Assembly (NCBI RefSeq): GCF_029222705.1
Contig: NZ_JARGZF010000002.1
Span: forward strand, 558,001-622,000
Direction of reading: 5' to 3'
Source of the DNA: Knoellia sp. p5-6-4
Lineage (GTDB): Bacteria > Actinomycetota > Actinomycetes > Actinomycetales > Dermatophilaceae
DNA: 64,000 bases
A program made the position numbers and the translations under genes. Shown one piece after another: positions 18,585 through 27,984 of the stretch; the stretch's first letter is position 1; each line of letters starts with the position of its first letter. The notes under the pieces are model-generated. The model was given only the letters and a program-made list of their open reading frames with translations, was not told the DNA's origin and did not search any database.

Positions 18585-19982
18585 CTAGAGGTTGATCATG
18601 TGGCCGGCGATGCCCTCGACGGCCTCCTTCATGGCCTCCGAGAGCGTCGGGTGGGCGAAGATGTTGCGTGCCACCTCGTCGGCGGTGAGGTCCCACATCT
18701 GCGCCAGCGTCAGCGCCGGCAGCAGCTCGGTGACCTCGGGGCCGATCAGGTGGGCACCGATGATCTCGTTGTGCTCGGCGTCGGCCACGATCTTGACGAA
18801 GCCCACGCCCTCGGCCATACCGCGCGCCTTGCCGTTGGCGGAGAACGGGAACGACGACGTCTTGACGTCGTAGCCCTTCTCCTTCGCCTGCTCCTCGGAG
18901 TAGCCGAACGACGCGATCTGCGGCTGGCAGAAGGTCGCCCGCGGGATCATGTCGAAGTTGATCTCCTGCGTCTCCGCGCCGGCGATGGTCTCGGCCGCGA
19001 CGACACCCATGGCCTCGGCGGTGTGCGCGAGCATGAGCTTGCCGGTGACGTCGCCGATCGCGTAGACGCCGTCGACGTTGGTGCGACCGCGCGCGTCGAT
19101 GGCGATGGCCCCGCGGTCGGTGGTCTCGACGCCGGTGTTCTCGAGGCCGTAGCCCTCGAGGCGCGGGGCGAACCCGATGGCCTGGAGCACCTTGTCGGCC
19201 TCGAGCACCTGCTGCTCGCCGCCCTGTGCCGGGGAGACGGTGACGCGCACGCTCGAGCCGGTGTCCTCGATGGCCTCGACCTTGGTCGACAGCATCACCT
19301 TGACGCCGAGCTTCTTGTAGTGCTTGAGCAGCTCCTTGGAGACGTCGGCGTCCTCGGTCGGCACCATCCGGTCGAGGAACTCGACGATGGTCACGTCGAC
19401 ACCGAAGTTCTTCATGACGTAGGCGAACTCGACGCCGATGGCGCCCGAGCCGGCGATGATGATCGAGCCCGGCAGCTGGTCGGTGAGGATCTGCTCCTCG
19501 TAGGTGACGACGCGCTCGGAGAGCGAGGTGCCCGGGATGAGCCGGGTCGTGGCGCCGGTGGCGATGATGAGGTTGTCGCAGGTGACCGTCTGCGTCTGGC
19601 CGTCCGCGCCCTTCACCTCGACGGTCCTGGGGTCCTTGATGGTGCCCCAGCCGTCGAGCTCGGTGATCTTGTTCTTCTTCATCAGGTAGTGCACGCCCTT
19701 GGCGCTGGCCTCGGCGACCTTGCGGCTGCGGGCATGGGTGGCACCGAAGTCCATGGTGGCGTCACCGGAGATGCCGAAGGTGGCCTTCTCGTGCGTGATG
19801 ATGTGGGCGATCTCGGCGTTGCGCAGGAGCGCCTTCGAGGGGATGCACCCGACGTTGAGGCAGACACCACCCCAGTACTTCTCCTCGATGACCGCGGCCT
19901 TCAGCCCCAGCTGCGAGGCGCGGATCGCCGCGACGTAACCACCCGGACCAGCACCCAGCACCACAACGTCGAAGTCAGCCAT
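18585..19982 (-). CDS. lpdA: Dihydrolipoyl dehydrogenase (E3)
   Basis: Predicted 465-residue flavoprotein that reoxidises dihydrolipoamide in 2-oxoacid dehydrogenase and glycine cleavage complexes. It shows FAD motif [20 protein letters not shown], the redox disulfide [16 protein letters not shown] motif [10 protein letters not shown], the ATGATTR and [14 protein letters not shown] segments, and the active-site base AHPTLSEAM near the C-terminus. No E1/E2 genes are adjacent. TAGGCT lies 6 nt before the ATG with no ribosome-binding site, so it is probably leaderless. Confidence 0.97.
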   Translation of the reverse strand: MADFDVVVLGAGPGGYVAAIRASQLGLKAAVIEEKYWGGVCLNVGCIPSKALLRNAEIAHIITHEKATFGISGDATMDFGATHARSRKVAEASAKGVHYLMKKNKITELDGWGTIKDPRTVEVKGADGQTQTVTCDNLIIATGATTRLIPGTSLSERVVTYEEQILTDQLPGSIIIAGSGAIGVEFAYVMKNFGVDVTIVEFLDRMVPTEDADVSKELLKHYKKLGVKVMLSTKVEAIEDTGSSVRVTVSPAQGGEQQVLEADKVLQAIGFAPRLEGYGLENTGVETTDRGAIAIDARGRTNVDGVYAIGDVTGKLMLAHTAEAMGVVAAETIAGAETQEINFDMIPRATFCQPQIASFGYSEEQAKEKGYDVKTSSFPFSANGKARGMAEGVGFVKIVADAEHNEIIGAHLIGPEVTELLPALTLAQMWDLTADEVARNIFAHPTLSEAMKEAVEGIAGHMINL

Positions 19983-20024
19983 GGGGGCAGCCTACTGACT
20001 GCTCCCAGCCGTGCCCGCGGGACC

Positions 20025-22013
20025 TCACGGCAGCGTCCGGAGCACCTCGTGGATCGCTCTCGCGGCCGGCGCGGCCGTCTCACCTCCGGTGCCTCCCTGC
20101 GACACGACGACGGCCACGGCATACCTCGGTTCGTCGGCGGGCGCGTAGGAGACGAACCACGAGGTGTCCTGTGACCCGTAGACCTCCGCCGTGCCGGTCT
20201 TCCCGGCCACCGGCCAGACCCGGAGCGGGAAGCCGGCGAAGGCTCCCTTGGCGGTGCCCTCGGTGACGACCCCTTCGAGGGAGTCCTGCAGGAAGGACAC
20301 CATCGCTGCGCTCAGCCCCACCGACCCGTCACGGTGGGGCCGGATCCGCTCCTCCGCTCCCCCACCGGGTGCGACGAACGCCCGGGCCACCTGCGGTCTC
20401 CACAGCGTCCCGCCGTTGGCGATGGCGGCGTACGCCCGCGCCATCTGCAGCGGCGTGACGGCGATGTCGCCTTGGCCGATCGAGAAGTTGGCGGCGTCGC
20501 CGGCCCGGAACTGGAAGCCGCTCTGGCAGTTCTCCTTCGCCAGCGAGGTCAGGTAGGCCGCCCGCGCACCGTCCGTGGCCTCCGGGTAGCCGGTGCGGGC
20601 CCTCCTGCAGGTGTCGACGCGGGTGTCCTCCCACGTCCGCCGCTTCCACTCCCGGCTCGGGATGCGCCCCGACTGCTCCCCCGGCAGGTCGACCCCGGTG
20701 GGCGCGCCGAGACCGAACTGTCGAGCGGTGCGCACGAACGGGTCTCGTGCGTCACTGCGCGCCTCGAGACCACCCTGGGCCTGCCACGAGCGGTAGGCGA
20801 AGTCGTAGAAGACGGTGTCGCACGAGACGACCAGCGCCTTCCGCAGCGAGATCGGCCCGTAGCCACGCGACTCGAAGTTGCGGAACTCCCGGCTGCCGAT
20901 CCGGTAGCTCGACGCGCAGTCGTAGGTGCCGCCGAGCGGGTTGCCCGCCGCGACTGCAGCCGGCAGCGAGATCGCCTTGAACGTCGAGGCCGGCGCGAAG
21001 CCCGCCGCCGTCACCCGCGAGACCAGTGGCGTCCCGGCGTCGGGGTCGGTGAGCGCCGCGAGCTCGCGCTCCGTGATGCCCCCCGTCCAGACGGTGGGGT
21101 CGTATGCCGGGTGGCTGGCTGCCGCGACCACGCCGCCGTTGGTCACGTCGAGGACGACCGCCGCCCCGGCGTCGGCCTTCCAGCCTCGAGCGCGGGCCCT
21201 CGTCACCGCCTCTGCGAGAGCGCGCTCCGCGGAGCCCTGCACGCGCAGGTCGAGGTGCGTCAGCACGTCGCGGCCCGGCACGGCGGGCTCGGCGGACAGG
21301 GTGCTCGTCACCACCCCGCGCGGGTCGATGGCGACGGTGGTGCGGCCGGGCGTGCCGCGCAGCACGCCGTCGTACTGCTGTTCCAGCCCCGACCGGCCGA
21401 CCATGTCGGTGTCACCGACGCGGCCTCGGCTCCCCTTGACGTCGTCGGCGCTCGCGCGGGCGAGGTAGCCCAGCACGTGCGCGGCCCCGGCGCGCCCGCG
21501 GGCCGGGTGGTCGCGCACCGGCCGGGCCTGGACGGCTACGCCCGGGAACTCGTCCTTCCGCTCGAGCAGGCTCAGGGCGCGGACCGGGTCGACGCCGGCG
21601 GCGAGGGCAACGGGTTGGAAGGGCGACCCGCCCCAGCACACGGGCGGGGGCGGGGCTCCCTGGGTGCCGCAGTCGCGCGTTCGCCCCCACAGCTGGTCGA
21701 AGGGCCGCCCGATGGCCTCGGCGACCTTGCGCAACAGCGCTTCACCGCCGTCATCGGCCTCGAGCAGCGCCTCGCGCTCGACGGTGACGAGAGCCTCGGA
21801 GGTGTTGTCGACCAGCGGTGTGCCGTTGCGGTCCAGGATGCGTCCGCGCACTGCGGGCTCGGTGACGACCCGGGTGTTCACGGTCGCGGCCGCGACCGTG
21901 TAGTGCTCGTGGTCGGCCAGCTGCACCTGGCCGAGCCGGCCGACCAGGGTGCCCATCAGCGAGAGCACCACCAGGCCGAACACCCAGGTGCGCCGCGTGA
22001 CGTCGCGCCTCAT
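20025..22013 (-). CDS. mrdA: Penicillin-binding protein 2 (elongation transpeptidase)
   Basis: Predicted 662-residue class B PBP that cross-links peptidoglycan during elongation. One N-terminal membrane anchor (residues 10-30), a dimerisation domain (AVRGRILDRNGTPLVDN), then the transpeptidase domain with the nucleophile motif STFK near residue 360, SCD (SxN position) near 410, and KTGT near 615. The ATG at 22013 overlaps the mreD stop (ATGA). rodA, the usual next gene and glycosyltransferase partner, is absent here; lpd follows instead. Confidence 0.95.
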   Translation of the reverse strand: MRRDVTRRTWVFGLVVLSLMGTLVGRLGQVQLADHEHYTVAAATVNTRVVTEPAVRGRILDRNGTPLVDNTSEALVTVEREALLEADDGGEALLRKVAEAIGRPFDQLWGRTRDCGTQGAPPPPVCWGGSPFQPVALAAGVDPVRALSLLERKDEFPGVAVQARPVRDHPARGRAGAAHVLGYLARASADDVKGSRGRVGDTDMVGRSGLEQQYDGVLRGTPGRTTVAIDPRGVVTSTLSAEPAVPGRDVLTHLDLRVQGSAERALAEAVTRARARGWKADAGAAVVLDVTNGGVVAAASHPAYDPTVWTGGITERELAALTDPDAGTPLVSRVTAAGFAPASTFKAISLPAAVAAGNPLGGTYDCASSYRIGSREFRNFESRGYGPISLRKALVVSCDTVFYDFAYRSWQAQGGLEARSDARDPFVRTARQFGLGAPTGVDLPGEQSGRIPSREWKRRTWEDTRVDTCRRARTGYPEATDGARAAYLTSLAKENCQSGFQFRAGDAANFSIGQGDIAVTPLQMARAYAAIANGGTLWRPQVARAFVAPGGGAEERIRPHRDGSVGLSAAMVSFLQDSLEGVVTEGTAKGAFAGFPLRVWPVAGKTGTAEVYGSQDTSWFVSYAPADEPRYAVAVVVSQGGTGGETAAPAARAIHEVLRTLP

Positions 22014-22507
22014 GCCAGGTGCCGCCGCACGAGGACGCGCTCCGCGTGCACCAGGAGCGGGACCGCGACGAGGGCCACGGCCAGGGTGAATGCCAGGCGC
22101 AGCCCGAGCTCGGCCAGCGACACCGGCGCCGAGGACAGCACCGCCAGCACGGCCCGACCCAGGGCGAGCGCACCCGCCGCGCCGAGGACCACGACGGCGA
22201 CCCACGCCATCGGCGTCTCCCCCTCGCGCCGGCCGGCGCCGGCGACGAGCCCGCCCACGGCATACAGGAGGGCGGCCGAGCCGAGCACCGGTGAGCCGGG
22301 GGGCATCAGGTCGACCACCCAGCCCGCCCCGAGCCCGAGCAGGGCTCCGCGCGACGGCCCGGCGAGCAGCGCGCCGGCCACCACGACCGGCAGCACCAGG
22401 TCGGGCGCCGTGGTGACGCCGCGCGCCCCGAGGGTGACCATGGCGAGGGCGGCCAGCACCAGGGCCACGACCCGGAGCAGGCCCAGCGCCGACAGTCCGC
22501 GGATCAC
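22010..22507 (-). CDS. mreD: Rod-shape-determining membrane protein MreD
   Basis: Predicted 165-residue protein with five or six hydrophobic segments, at the conserved position between mreC and mrdA. MreD links cytoskeletal MreB and MreC to the elongation synthases. The GTG start overlaps the mreC stop (GTGA). Recognition rests mainly on position and hydrophobicity, since MreD is poorly conserved. Confidence 0.88.
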   Translation of the reverse strand: MIRGLSALGLLRVVALVLAALAMVTLGARGVTTAPDLVLPVVVAGALLAGPSRGALLGLGAGWVVDLMPPGSPVLGSAALLYAVGGLVAGAGRREGETPMAWVAVVVLGAAGALALGRAVLAVLSSAPVSLAELGLRLAFTLAVALVAVPLLVHAERVLVRRHLA

Positions 22508-23346
22508 CCCGAGCCTCCCTGCACCGGGGCCCGCGGGCTCGTGCGTGGCTCGGACAGCAGCACGCCGACGATGTCGAGGGAGGTGACGTCGACCGACGGC
22601 GTCACCGCGCCGGTGGCGGCGAACCTGCCCCCGGCGGAGTCGACCTCGGTGACCCGTCCCACCGGGATGCCGGCCACGAACGGGCGCCCTCCCACGCTGC
22701 CCATCGTCCTCACAGCGTCACCGACCTGCAGGGTGCCGCGCTCGACGAGCTCGAGGCCGAGCCGACTCGCCGGGCGCGGCTGGGCGCCGGCTGGCCCGGT
22801 GGCACCGGTCAGGGAGCCCAGTGTGCCTGCGCTCCCCACGCGGACCCCCACGGCGAGGTCGGCGCTGCCCACGAGGAGCACGTCAGCGGTCCACGGGCCG
22901 GCGGAGACCACCCGCCCGACAAGGCCCTGGGCGTTGACGACGGTGAGTTCGGGGCTGACGCCGTCATGCGACCCGATGTCGATGGTGACGCGCTCCGGCC
23001 CCGCGGCACCATGGGCGCCCACCGCCACGACCCGCGCGGGCACGAACCGCGCCCCACTCGCACCCGGCGAGTCGAGCAGCTCGCGGAGCTGGCGCGCCTC
23101 TTCGAGCCCGCGCCGCAGCTCGGCGGCCTCGAACCCCATCCGCTCCCGGCCGGCAGCCGCGTCGTCGACGTCGAGCCCGCCGGGCCCCCCGCGGCCCGCC
23201 AGCCGCTCGAGCGGGCCGAGTACCGCGGCCCCGGCCCCGCGCACGTGGGTGGCAGCCGGCCACTCGGCCACGTCGGCGACGACGACCGCAAGGGTCGCGG
23301 CGACGAGGACCAGCAGGAGCCGGCGGCGGGAGGGGCGTCGGCTCAT
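22504..23346 (-). CDS. mreC: Rod-shape-determining protein MreC
   Basis: Predicted 280 residues. An Arg-rich N-terminus is followed by one transmembrane segment (10-28), a helical stretch with GFEAAELRRGLEEARQLRELL, and the beta-rich extracytoplasmic MreC domain (ERVTIDIGSHDGVSPELTVVNAQGLVGRVV, LVGSADLAVGVRV). It binds PBP2 and activates wall synthesis. The start lies 4 nt after the mreB stop. Confidence 0.94.
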   Translation of the reverse strand: MSRRPSRRRLLLVLVAATLAVVVADVAEWPAATHVRGAGAAVLGPLERLAGRGGPGGLDVDDAAAGRERMGFEAAELRRGLEEARQLRELLDSPGASGARFVPARVVAVGAHGAAGPERVTIDIGSHDGVSPELTVVNAQGLVGRVVSAGPWTADVLLVGSADLAVGVRVGSAGTLGSLTGATGPAGAQPRPASRLGLELVERGTLQVGDAVRTMGSVGGRPFVAGIPVGRVTEVDSAGGRFAATGAVTPSVDVTSLDIVGVLLSEPRTSPRAPVQGGSG

Positions 23347-23350
23347 CGTC

Positions 23351-24385
23351 TCAGTAGCGTCGGCTGTCGATGAGCACGCGCTCGAGCGTGGCGAACTCCT
23401 CGACGCAGCGACCCGAGCCGAGCACGACCGAGCGCAGCGGGTCGTCAGCCACCCTCACCGGCACACCGAGCTCGTGGCGCAGACGTTCGTCGAGACCGCG
23501 CAGCAGGGCACCCCCGCCGGTCAGCGTGATCCCGCCCACGAGGACGTCGCCCGCCAGCTCCGGCGGGCACACGTCGAGCGTGGCACGCACCAGCTCGACG
23601 ATCTGCAGCACCGGGGCCTCGATGGCGCGGCGCACCTCCTGGCTCGAGACCGTCACGGTCTTGGGCAGGCCGGTCACCAGGTCGCGGCCGCGGACCCGGG
23701 TGCTGGTCTCCTGACGCAACGGGAACGCCGAGCCGGCCTGGACCTTGATGTCCTCGGCGCTGCGCTCGCCGAGCAGCAGCGAGTACTCACCCTTGACGTG
23801 CGCGATGACCGCCTCGTCGATCTCGTCACCGCCGACCCGCAGCGAGCGCGAGGTGACGATGCCACCGAGGCTGATGACAGCCACGTCGGTCGTGCCCCCG
23901 CCGATGTCGACCACCATCGACGCCGCCGTCTCGTTGACGGGCAGCCCGGCACCGATGGCGGCGGCCATGGGCTCCTCGATGACGTAGACACGTCGCGCGC
24001 CGGAGCGGACCGCCGCGTCCTCCAGCGCCCGACGCTCGACCCCTGTCACCTCGCTGGGCACGCACACGACCATGCGTGGTCGCACGAGCCGGGACGGGCG
24101 CACCTGGTCGACGAAGTAGCGCAGCATGCGCTCGGTGATGTCGGCGTCCGAGATCACCCCGTCGCTCAGCGGCCGCACCGCCCGGACGTGCCCCGGGGTG
24201 CGCCCGAGCATCTCCTTGGCGCGCGTGCCGGCGGCCAGCAGCCGCGACGTGCCGGCCTCCACGGCGACCACAGACGGCTCGTCCAGGACGACGCCCCGGC
24301 CCCTCTCGTAGACGAGGGTGTTGGCGGTGCCGAGGTCGATCGCGAGGTCTCTGCCCAGCGTCGTCCACCCCCGCACCCCACTCAC
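23351..24385 (-). CDS. mreB: Actin-like cell-shape protein MreB
   Basis: Predicted 344-residue actin homologue that positions wall elongation. Nucleotide-binding motifs are present: DLAIDLGTANTLVYERG (phosphate 1), VVDIGGGTTDVAVISLGG (phosphate 2), and ITLTGGGALLRGLDERL (adenosine). The GTG at 24385 matches the usual N-terminus. TAGCAT lies 7 nt upstream and there is no Shine-Dalgarno, so it is probably leaderless. It heads mreBCD-mrdA, which implies a rod phase in this organism. Confidence 0.95.
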   Translation of the reverse strand: MSGVRGWTTLGRDLAIDLGTANTLVYERGRGVVLDEPSVVAVEAGTSRLLAAGTRAKEMLGRTPGHVRAVRPLSDGVISDADITERMLRYFVDQVRPSRLVRPRMVVCVPSEVTGVERRALEDAAVRSGARRVYVIEEPMAAAIGAGLPVNETAASMVVDIGGGTTDVAVISLGGIVTSRSLRVGGDEIDEAVIAHVKGEYSLLLGERSAEDIKVQAGSAFPLRQETSTRVRGRDLVTGLPKTVTVSSQEVRRAIEAPVLQIVELVRATLDVCPPELAGDVLVGGITLTGGGALLRGLDERLRHELGVPVRVADDPLRSVVLGSGRCVEEFATLERVLIDSRRY

Positions 24386-24417
24386 GGGGGCGATGCTACG
24401 TGTGCTCCGCACGACGC

Positions 24418-24452
24418 GACGGGAGCCGCGACGTCGTGTCGCGGCTCCCGTC
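24418..24452. terminator. Terminator hairpin
   Basis: Perfect 15-bp stem GACGGGAGCCGCGAC / GTCGCGGCTCCCGTC with loop GTCGT. It follows the SRPBCC gene (minus strand) and separates it from mreB. Confidence 0.85.
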
Positions 24453-24499
24453 CTCGAGCGTCGTGACCGGAGCCGTGTCGGCACCGGCCGGGAACGAGG

Positions 24500-24958
24500 T
24501 CAGCCCTCGCGCGGCACCTCGCCCCGCCAGGCGCCCGTGGGGTGCGGCTGGGACTCGACGAGCTCCTTGAAGCGCTCGAGGTCCTTCTTCACCCGGCGCT
24601 CGACCACGCCGAGCTTGTCGCCCACGGTCTCGACGAGCCCCTCCGGCTCCATGTCGAGCTGCAGGTCGACCCGGGTGGTCTCCATGTCGAGCTTGTGGAA
24701 GTCGACCACTCCGGCGTGCTTCGTCTCGCCGTCTGCCTTCCAGGCGATGCGGGTGTCCGGCACCTGCTCGGTGATGGTCGCGTCGAACTCGCGCTCGACA
24801 CCGGCGATCTTCACGCGCCAGTGCAGGTGCCGGTCGCCCACCTGGGTGACCTCCTCGACGCCGTCCATGAACTTCGGGAAGTCCTCGAACTGGGTCCACT
24901 GGTTGTAGGCGGCGGTGACATAGGTCTTGACGTCCACAGAGCCCTTGGCCGTGGTCAT
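24500..24958 (-). CDS. SRPBCC-family (polyketide cyclase/dehydrase-like) protein
   Basis: Predicted 152-residue START-like fold protein. It opens MTTAKGSVDVKTYVTAAYNQWTQFEDFPKFMDGVEEV, typical of coenzyme-Q10-like/cyclase SRPBCC proteins that bind hydrophobic ligands. A helical, charged C-terminus follows (GVVERRVKKDLERFKELVESQPHPTGAWRGEVP), as in many actinobacterial stress-type members. AGGAGG precedes the ATG at good spacing. The ligand is unknown. Confidence 0.85.
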   Translation of the reverse strand: MTTAKGSVDVKTYVTAAYNQWTQFEDFPKFMDGVEEVTQVGDRHLHWRVKIAGVEREFDATITEQVPDTRIAWKADGETKHAGVVDFHKLDMETTRVDLQLDMEPEGLVETVGDKLGVVERRVKKDLERFKELVESQPHPTGAWRGEVPREG

Positions 24959-25138
24959 GGGTGTCCTCCTGACTTCGGGGTCGGTACCCAGCACGCTAGC
25001 CCTGGTGTGGGCAATGCACGCGGCGAGCGCGACCCCGGGCACCCGGGGGTGGGCCGTTGGCCTCTGGGACCAGGGTCCCGGCGCTGCGACGGTGCTGGTG
25101 GGACCACCGCGGGGGTGGCCGCCACCGAAGGAGGGACA

Positions 25139-25900
25139 GTGGGCGAGAGACTCGACGGACGCGTCGCCATCGTCACCGGCGCGGCCTCCGGCATCGGCAG
25201 GGCGATCGCCCTGCGCATGGCGGCCGAGGGCGCGGTCGTCATCGCCGCGGACCGCAATGCCGAGCGGCTCGATGAGCTCAAGGGTGAGGAGACCATGCCC
25301 GGCCAGGTGGTCCGGGTGACCTGCGACCTGGCGACCCCGGAAGGGGTCGAGGCCGTGGTCACGGCCGCCGGGGCCCACGGTGGTGCGGACGTCCTCGTCA
25401 ACAACGCGGGGATCATGGACTGGTTCCTGCCCGCTGCCGACCTCGACGACGAGACCTGGGAGCGGGTGCTCTCGGTCAACGTCACGGCGCCCATGCGGCT
25501 GATGCGCGCGGTGCTCCCCGGGATGCTCGGGCAGGGCCGCGGCTCGATCATCAACGTCGCCTCGATCGCCGGGGTCACCGGTGGGGCGGCCGGCCTGGCC
25601 TACACCGCCTCCAAGCACGCGCTGGTCGGCATGACCCGCAACACGGCCTTCTTCTACGGCCCGCAGGGCGTGCGCACCAACGCCGTCTGCCCGGGCGGGG
25701 TCGAGACGCACATCGCCGAGGGTGGCGCCGTGCCGCGCGTCCCGTGGTCGTTCGAACGCCTCCAGGTCGGCTTCGGCCGAGCCCAGCGGCAGGCCCAGCC
25801 CGACGAGATCGCCTCGCTGGTCCTCTGGCTCGCCGGCGACGAGGCGGTCAATGTCAACGGAGCCATCATCCCCAGCGACGGGGGCTGGACCGCGGCCTAG
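25139..25900 (+). CDS. Short-chain dehydrogenase/reductase (SDR)
   Basis: Predicted 253-residue NAD(P)-dependent oxidoreductase of the classical SDR family. Cofactor motif VTGAASGIGRAIAL (TGxxxGxG), NNAG at about residue 90, catalytic Ser (NVASIAG) and YTASK (YxxxK), then the PGGVETHI loop. A GAAGGAGGGACA ribosome-binding region supports the GTG at 25139. The substrate is not predictable. The 180-nt gap upstream holds the divergent promoters. Confidence 0.92.
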   Translation: MGERLDGRVAIVTGAASGIGRAIALRMAAEGAVVIAADRNAERLDELKGEETMPGQVVRVTCDLATPEGVEAVVTAAGAHGGADVLVNNAGIMDWFLPAADLDDETWERVLSVNVTAPMRLMRAVLPGMLGQGRGSIINVASIAGVTGGAAGLAYTASKHALVGMTRNTAFFYGPQGVRTNAVCPGGVETHIAEGGAVPRVPWSFERLQVGFGRAQRQAQPDEIASLVLWLAGDEAVNVNGAIIPSDGGWTAA

Positions 25901-25943
25901 CCTGGAAGGACTCGACCGCGGCCCCGGCTCGCCGGCGGGACGG

Positions 25944-27209
25944 TCAGGCCGCGAGCGCGGCATCCACGGTCGTGCTCGCGGTCGCCCGCTCGGGCCTGGC
26001 CCGGAGGCTGCACCGCAGACGCCACGCCGCGAAGACGGCCAATGCGCTGATCGCCACGTGCAGACCGATGAACAGCGACCCCAGCCCGGCTCCGAGCACG
26101 ACCCCGGCCACCAGCGGCCCGACCGCGGACACGCCGGTCTGCAGCGCGGTGAAGATGCCGAGGGTCGTGCCGACCATGCCCTGCGGCGCGAGGCTGGCCG
26201 TGAGCGGGTTGAGCACGGGCGCGTACATCGTCTCGCCGACCGCGAACACGCCGAACGTCGTGACGAACAGCGCCGCGGCCAGGGCCGGGGTCTGCGACGC
26301 GGCCGCGAGCAGGAGCCACGACAGCGTCCAGATCGCGGCCACGCCCATGAGCAGGGTGGCAGCACCGCGCTGGGCCGTCAGGCGGACGACGACCATCTGC
26401 AGCGCGATGATGACGACGCAGTTGACCGCGGCGGCGATCCCGATGACCGTCTCCTCGACGTGGAGCACGGTGAGGGCGTAGGCCGGTAGTCCGCTCTCGA
26501 ACTGGGCGTAGAAGCCGAGTGCGAGCGTGACGGTGACCAGCGCGGTCCACCTCAGCGCAGGGTTCGCCCAGATCAGGCGCAGCGCGGTGCGGGCAGCGAC
26601 CCGCCCGGAGGACTCTGCCGCAGCCTCGACGCCGAGCTGCTCGTCGGCCACCGCAGGGGCACCGCGACCGGCGAGCAGGATCAGGAGCGCGGAGACCACG
26701 AACCCGGCCGCCGCCGTGGTGAACGCAGGCCACATGCCGTCGGCGCGGTCGAGGTCGACCATGTAACCGGCGGCGAACGCGCCGACCGCCATGCCCAGGG
26801 CCTGGCCGGTGAACTGCCAGGCGAAGACGCGGCGGCGGTCGGCTCCCCCGCCGACCCAGCGCAGGACCAGCACGGTCTGTGCCGGAGCCGCTGCCGTGAT
26901 GCCCACGCCGAAGACGAACATGCCGAGCAGGAAGGTGGCCGGCGAACCGGCGACCACCAGGCCCAGGGCACCCAGGGCGGCCACCCCCTTGGCACCCACG
27001 GCGACGGCGACCGGGTTGACCCGGTCGGCCAGCCGGCCACCGACCGGTGCCGACAGCAGTGCGCCGATGGAGAACAGGCTGGATGCGGCAGCAGCCGCAA
27101 GGCTCCCCCAGCCACGGGTGTTCGCGGCGTAGGCGTACTGGTAGGGAAGAACGGTGCCCCAGCCGAGCATGGCGACGGCGGAGGCGAGGATGAGCAGACG
27201 GGCGCGCAC
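25944..27209 (-). CDS. MFS efflux transporter divergent from a MarR regulator
   Basis: Predicted 421-residue major-facilitator protein with about twelve hydrophobic segments and an MFS loop (GRLADRVNPVAVAVG) between TM2 and TM3. It resembles drug-efflux pumps. I place the start at GTG 27209 (VRARLLILASAVAMLGWG). The frame is open to an ATG at 27281, but those extra codons read through the AT-rich operator region and give an implausible N-terminus. Probable regulation by the divergent MarR protein. Confidence 0.85.
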   Translation of the reverse strand: MRARLLILASAVAMLGWGTVLPYQYAYAANTRGWGSLAAAAASSLFSIGALLSAPVGGRLADRVNPVAVAVGAKGVAALGALGLVVAGSPATFLLGMFVFGVGITAAAPAQTVLVLRWVGGGADRRRVFAWQFTGQALGMAVGAFAAGYMVDLDRADGMWPAFTTAAAGFVVSALLILLAGRGAPAVADEQLGVEAAAESSGRVAARTALRLIWANPALRWTALVTVTLALGFYAQFESGLPAYALTVLHVEETVIGIAAAVNCVVIIALQMVVVRLTAQRGAATLLMGVAAIWTLSWLLLAAASQTPALAAALFVTTFGVFAVGETMYAPVLNPLTASLAPQGMVGTTLGIFTALQTGVSAVGPLVAGVVLGAGLGSLFIGLHVAISALAVFAAWRLRCSLRARPERATASTTVDAALAA

Positions 27210-27228
27210 GGGTATCGGTCGTTTCAGA

Positions 27229-27273
27229 GTTCGAAGTGGAATAATTCGAGATGCAAGATTTCGATTTCGAAAT
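27229..27273. promoter_or_regulatory. AT-rich divergent operator/promoter with TTCGAA palindromes
   Basis: ATTTCGAAAT (27264-27273) is a perfect 10-bp palindrome. TTCGAA recurs at 27230-27235 and TTCGA at 27244-27248 and 27259. This is the only low-GC stretch for several kb and lies exactly between the MFS and MarR genes, as expected for a MarR-controlled divergent promoter. Confidence 0.6.
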
Positions 27274-27295
27274 ACTAGCATGACAGGATGGGCGC

Positions 27296-27817
27296 ATGCC
27301 TGCCAAGAAGACCGCGTCGCAGTCGGCCCAGCGGCAGTACCAGGCGGCCGTGCGCGCCTACGTGGCGGCCGGTGGTGACGAGTCGGTGCAGCGGGTCATC
27401 ACCGCCGTCTACGGCCTGACCCGCAAGCTCGACAAGTGGTACGGCCGCCAGCTGGCCGACCTCGGCCTGAGCCACGGCGAGTGGGCCGTCCTCGCCCACC
27501 TCGCCAAGGCCGGCGACTCCCCGGTGACCCCCAGCCAGCTCGCCGACGTCACCAGCTGCGCGGCATCGTCGATGACCCACCGGCTCGACCGGATGGCCGA
27601 GCGGGGCTGGGTGCGGCGTGAGCCCGACCCCGCGAACCGCACCCGGGTGCTCGTCACCCTCGACACCGCGGGGTGGGAGCTGTTCACGGCCGCCGTCCGT
27701 GAGGCGAACGTCGTCGAGTCCGACACCCTGGCCGGGCTCACCAAGGCCCAGCGCGAGACGCTGGCCTCCCTGCTCGAGGTGGTCATCGGCGGCCTCGACG
27801 ACCTCGAGACCGCCTGA
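27296..27817 (+). CDS. MarR-family transcriptional regulator
   Basis: Predicted 173-residue winged-helix regulator. The helical dimerisation arm is followed by the HTH (LSHGEWAVLAHLAKAGDSPVTPSQLADVTSCAASSMTHRLDRMAERGWVRREPDPANRTRVLVTLDTAGWEL), including the typical D-x-R wing. The first 15 residues are Lys/Ser/Gln-rich (PAKKTASQSAQRQ), resembling the basic tails that help DNA contact. It probably represses the divergent efflux gene and itself, released by a small ligand. Confidence 0.9.
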   Translation: MPAKKTASQSAQRQYQAAVRAYVAAGGDESVQRVITAVYGLTRKLDKWYGRQLADLGLSHGEWAVLAHLAKAGDSPVTPSQLADVTSCAASSMTHRLDRMAERGWVRREPDPANRTRVLVTLDTAGWELFTAAVREANVVESDTLAGLTKAQRETLASLLEVVIGGLDDLETA

Positions 27818-27861
27818 CGTCTCTCAGCTGCCGCGTCCGCTCCGGGGCGAGCCGAGCGGGA

Positions 27862-27957
27862 GCGGCGGGGATGCCCCGAGAGCCCGTGGTTGGGCCTGGC
27901 AGGAGCACGGAGCGAAGCGGAGTGCGACCGGATAGGGCCGAGGGGCATCCCCGCCGC
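27862..27957. repeat. Long inverted repeat between convergent MarR and ndk genes
   Basis: 16-bp perfect arms GCGGCGGGGATGCCCC (27862-27877) and GGGGCATCCCCGCCGC (27942-27957) enclose a 64-nt interior that itself folds (for example around GGAGCGAAGCGGAG). It may be a bidirectional terminator, but the large structured loop looks more like a dispersed intergenic palindrome unit. Confidence 0.6.
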
Positions 27958-27984
27958 GGACGCGCCTGCTCAGGCGCAGTCCCG

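Noticed and set aside
27209-27281. Longer N-terminus for the MFS efflux gene
   Set aside because: The extra 24 codons read through the AT-rich operator and would place the start inside the divergent MarR promoter.
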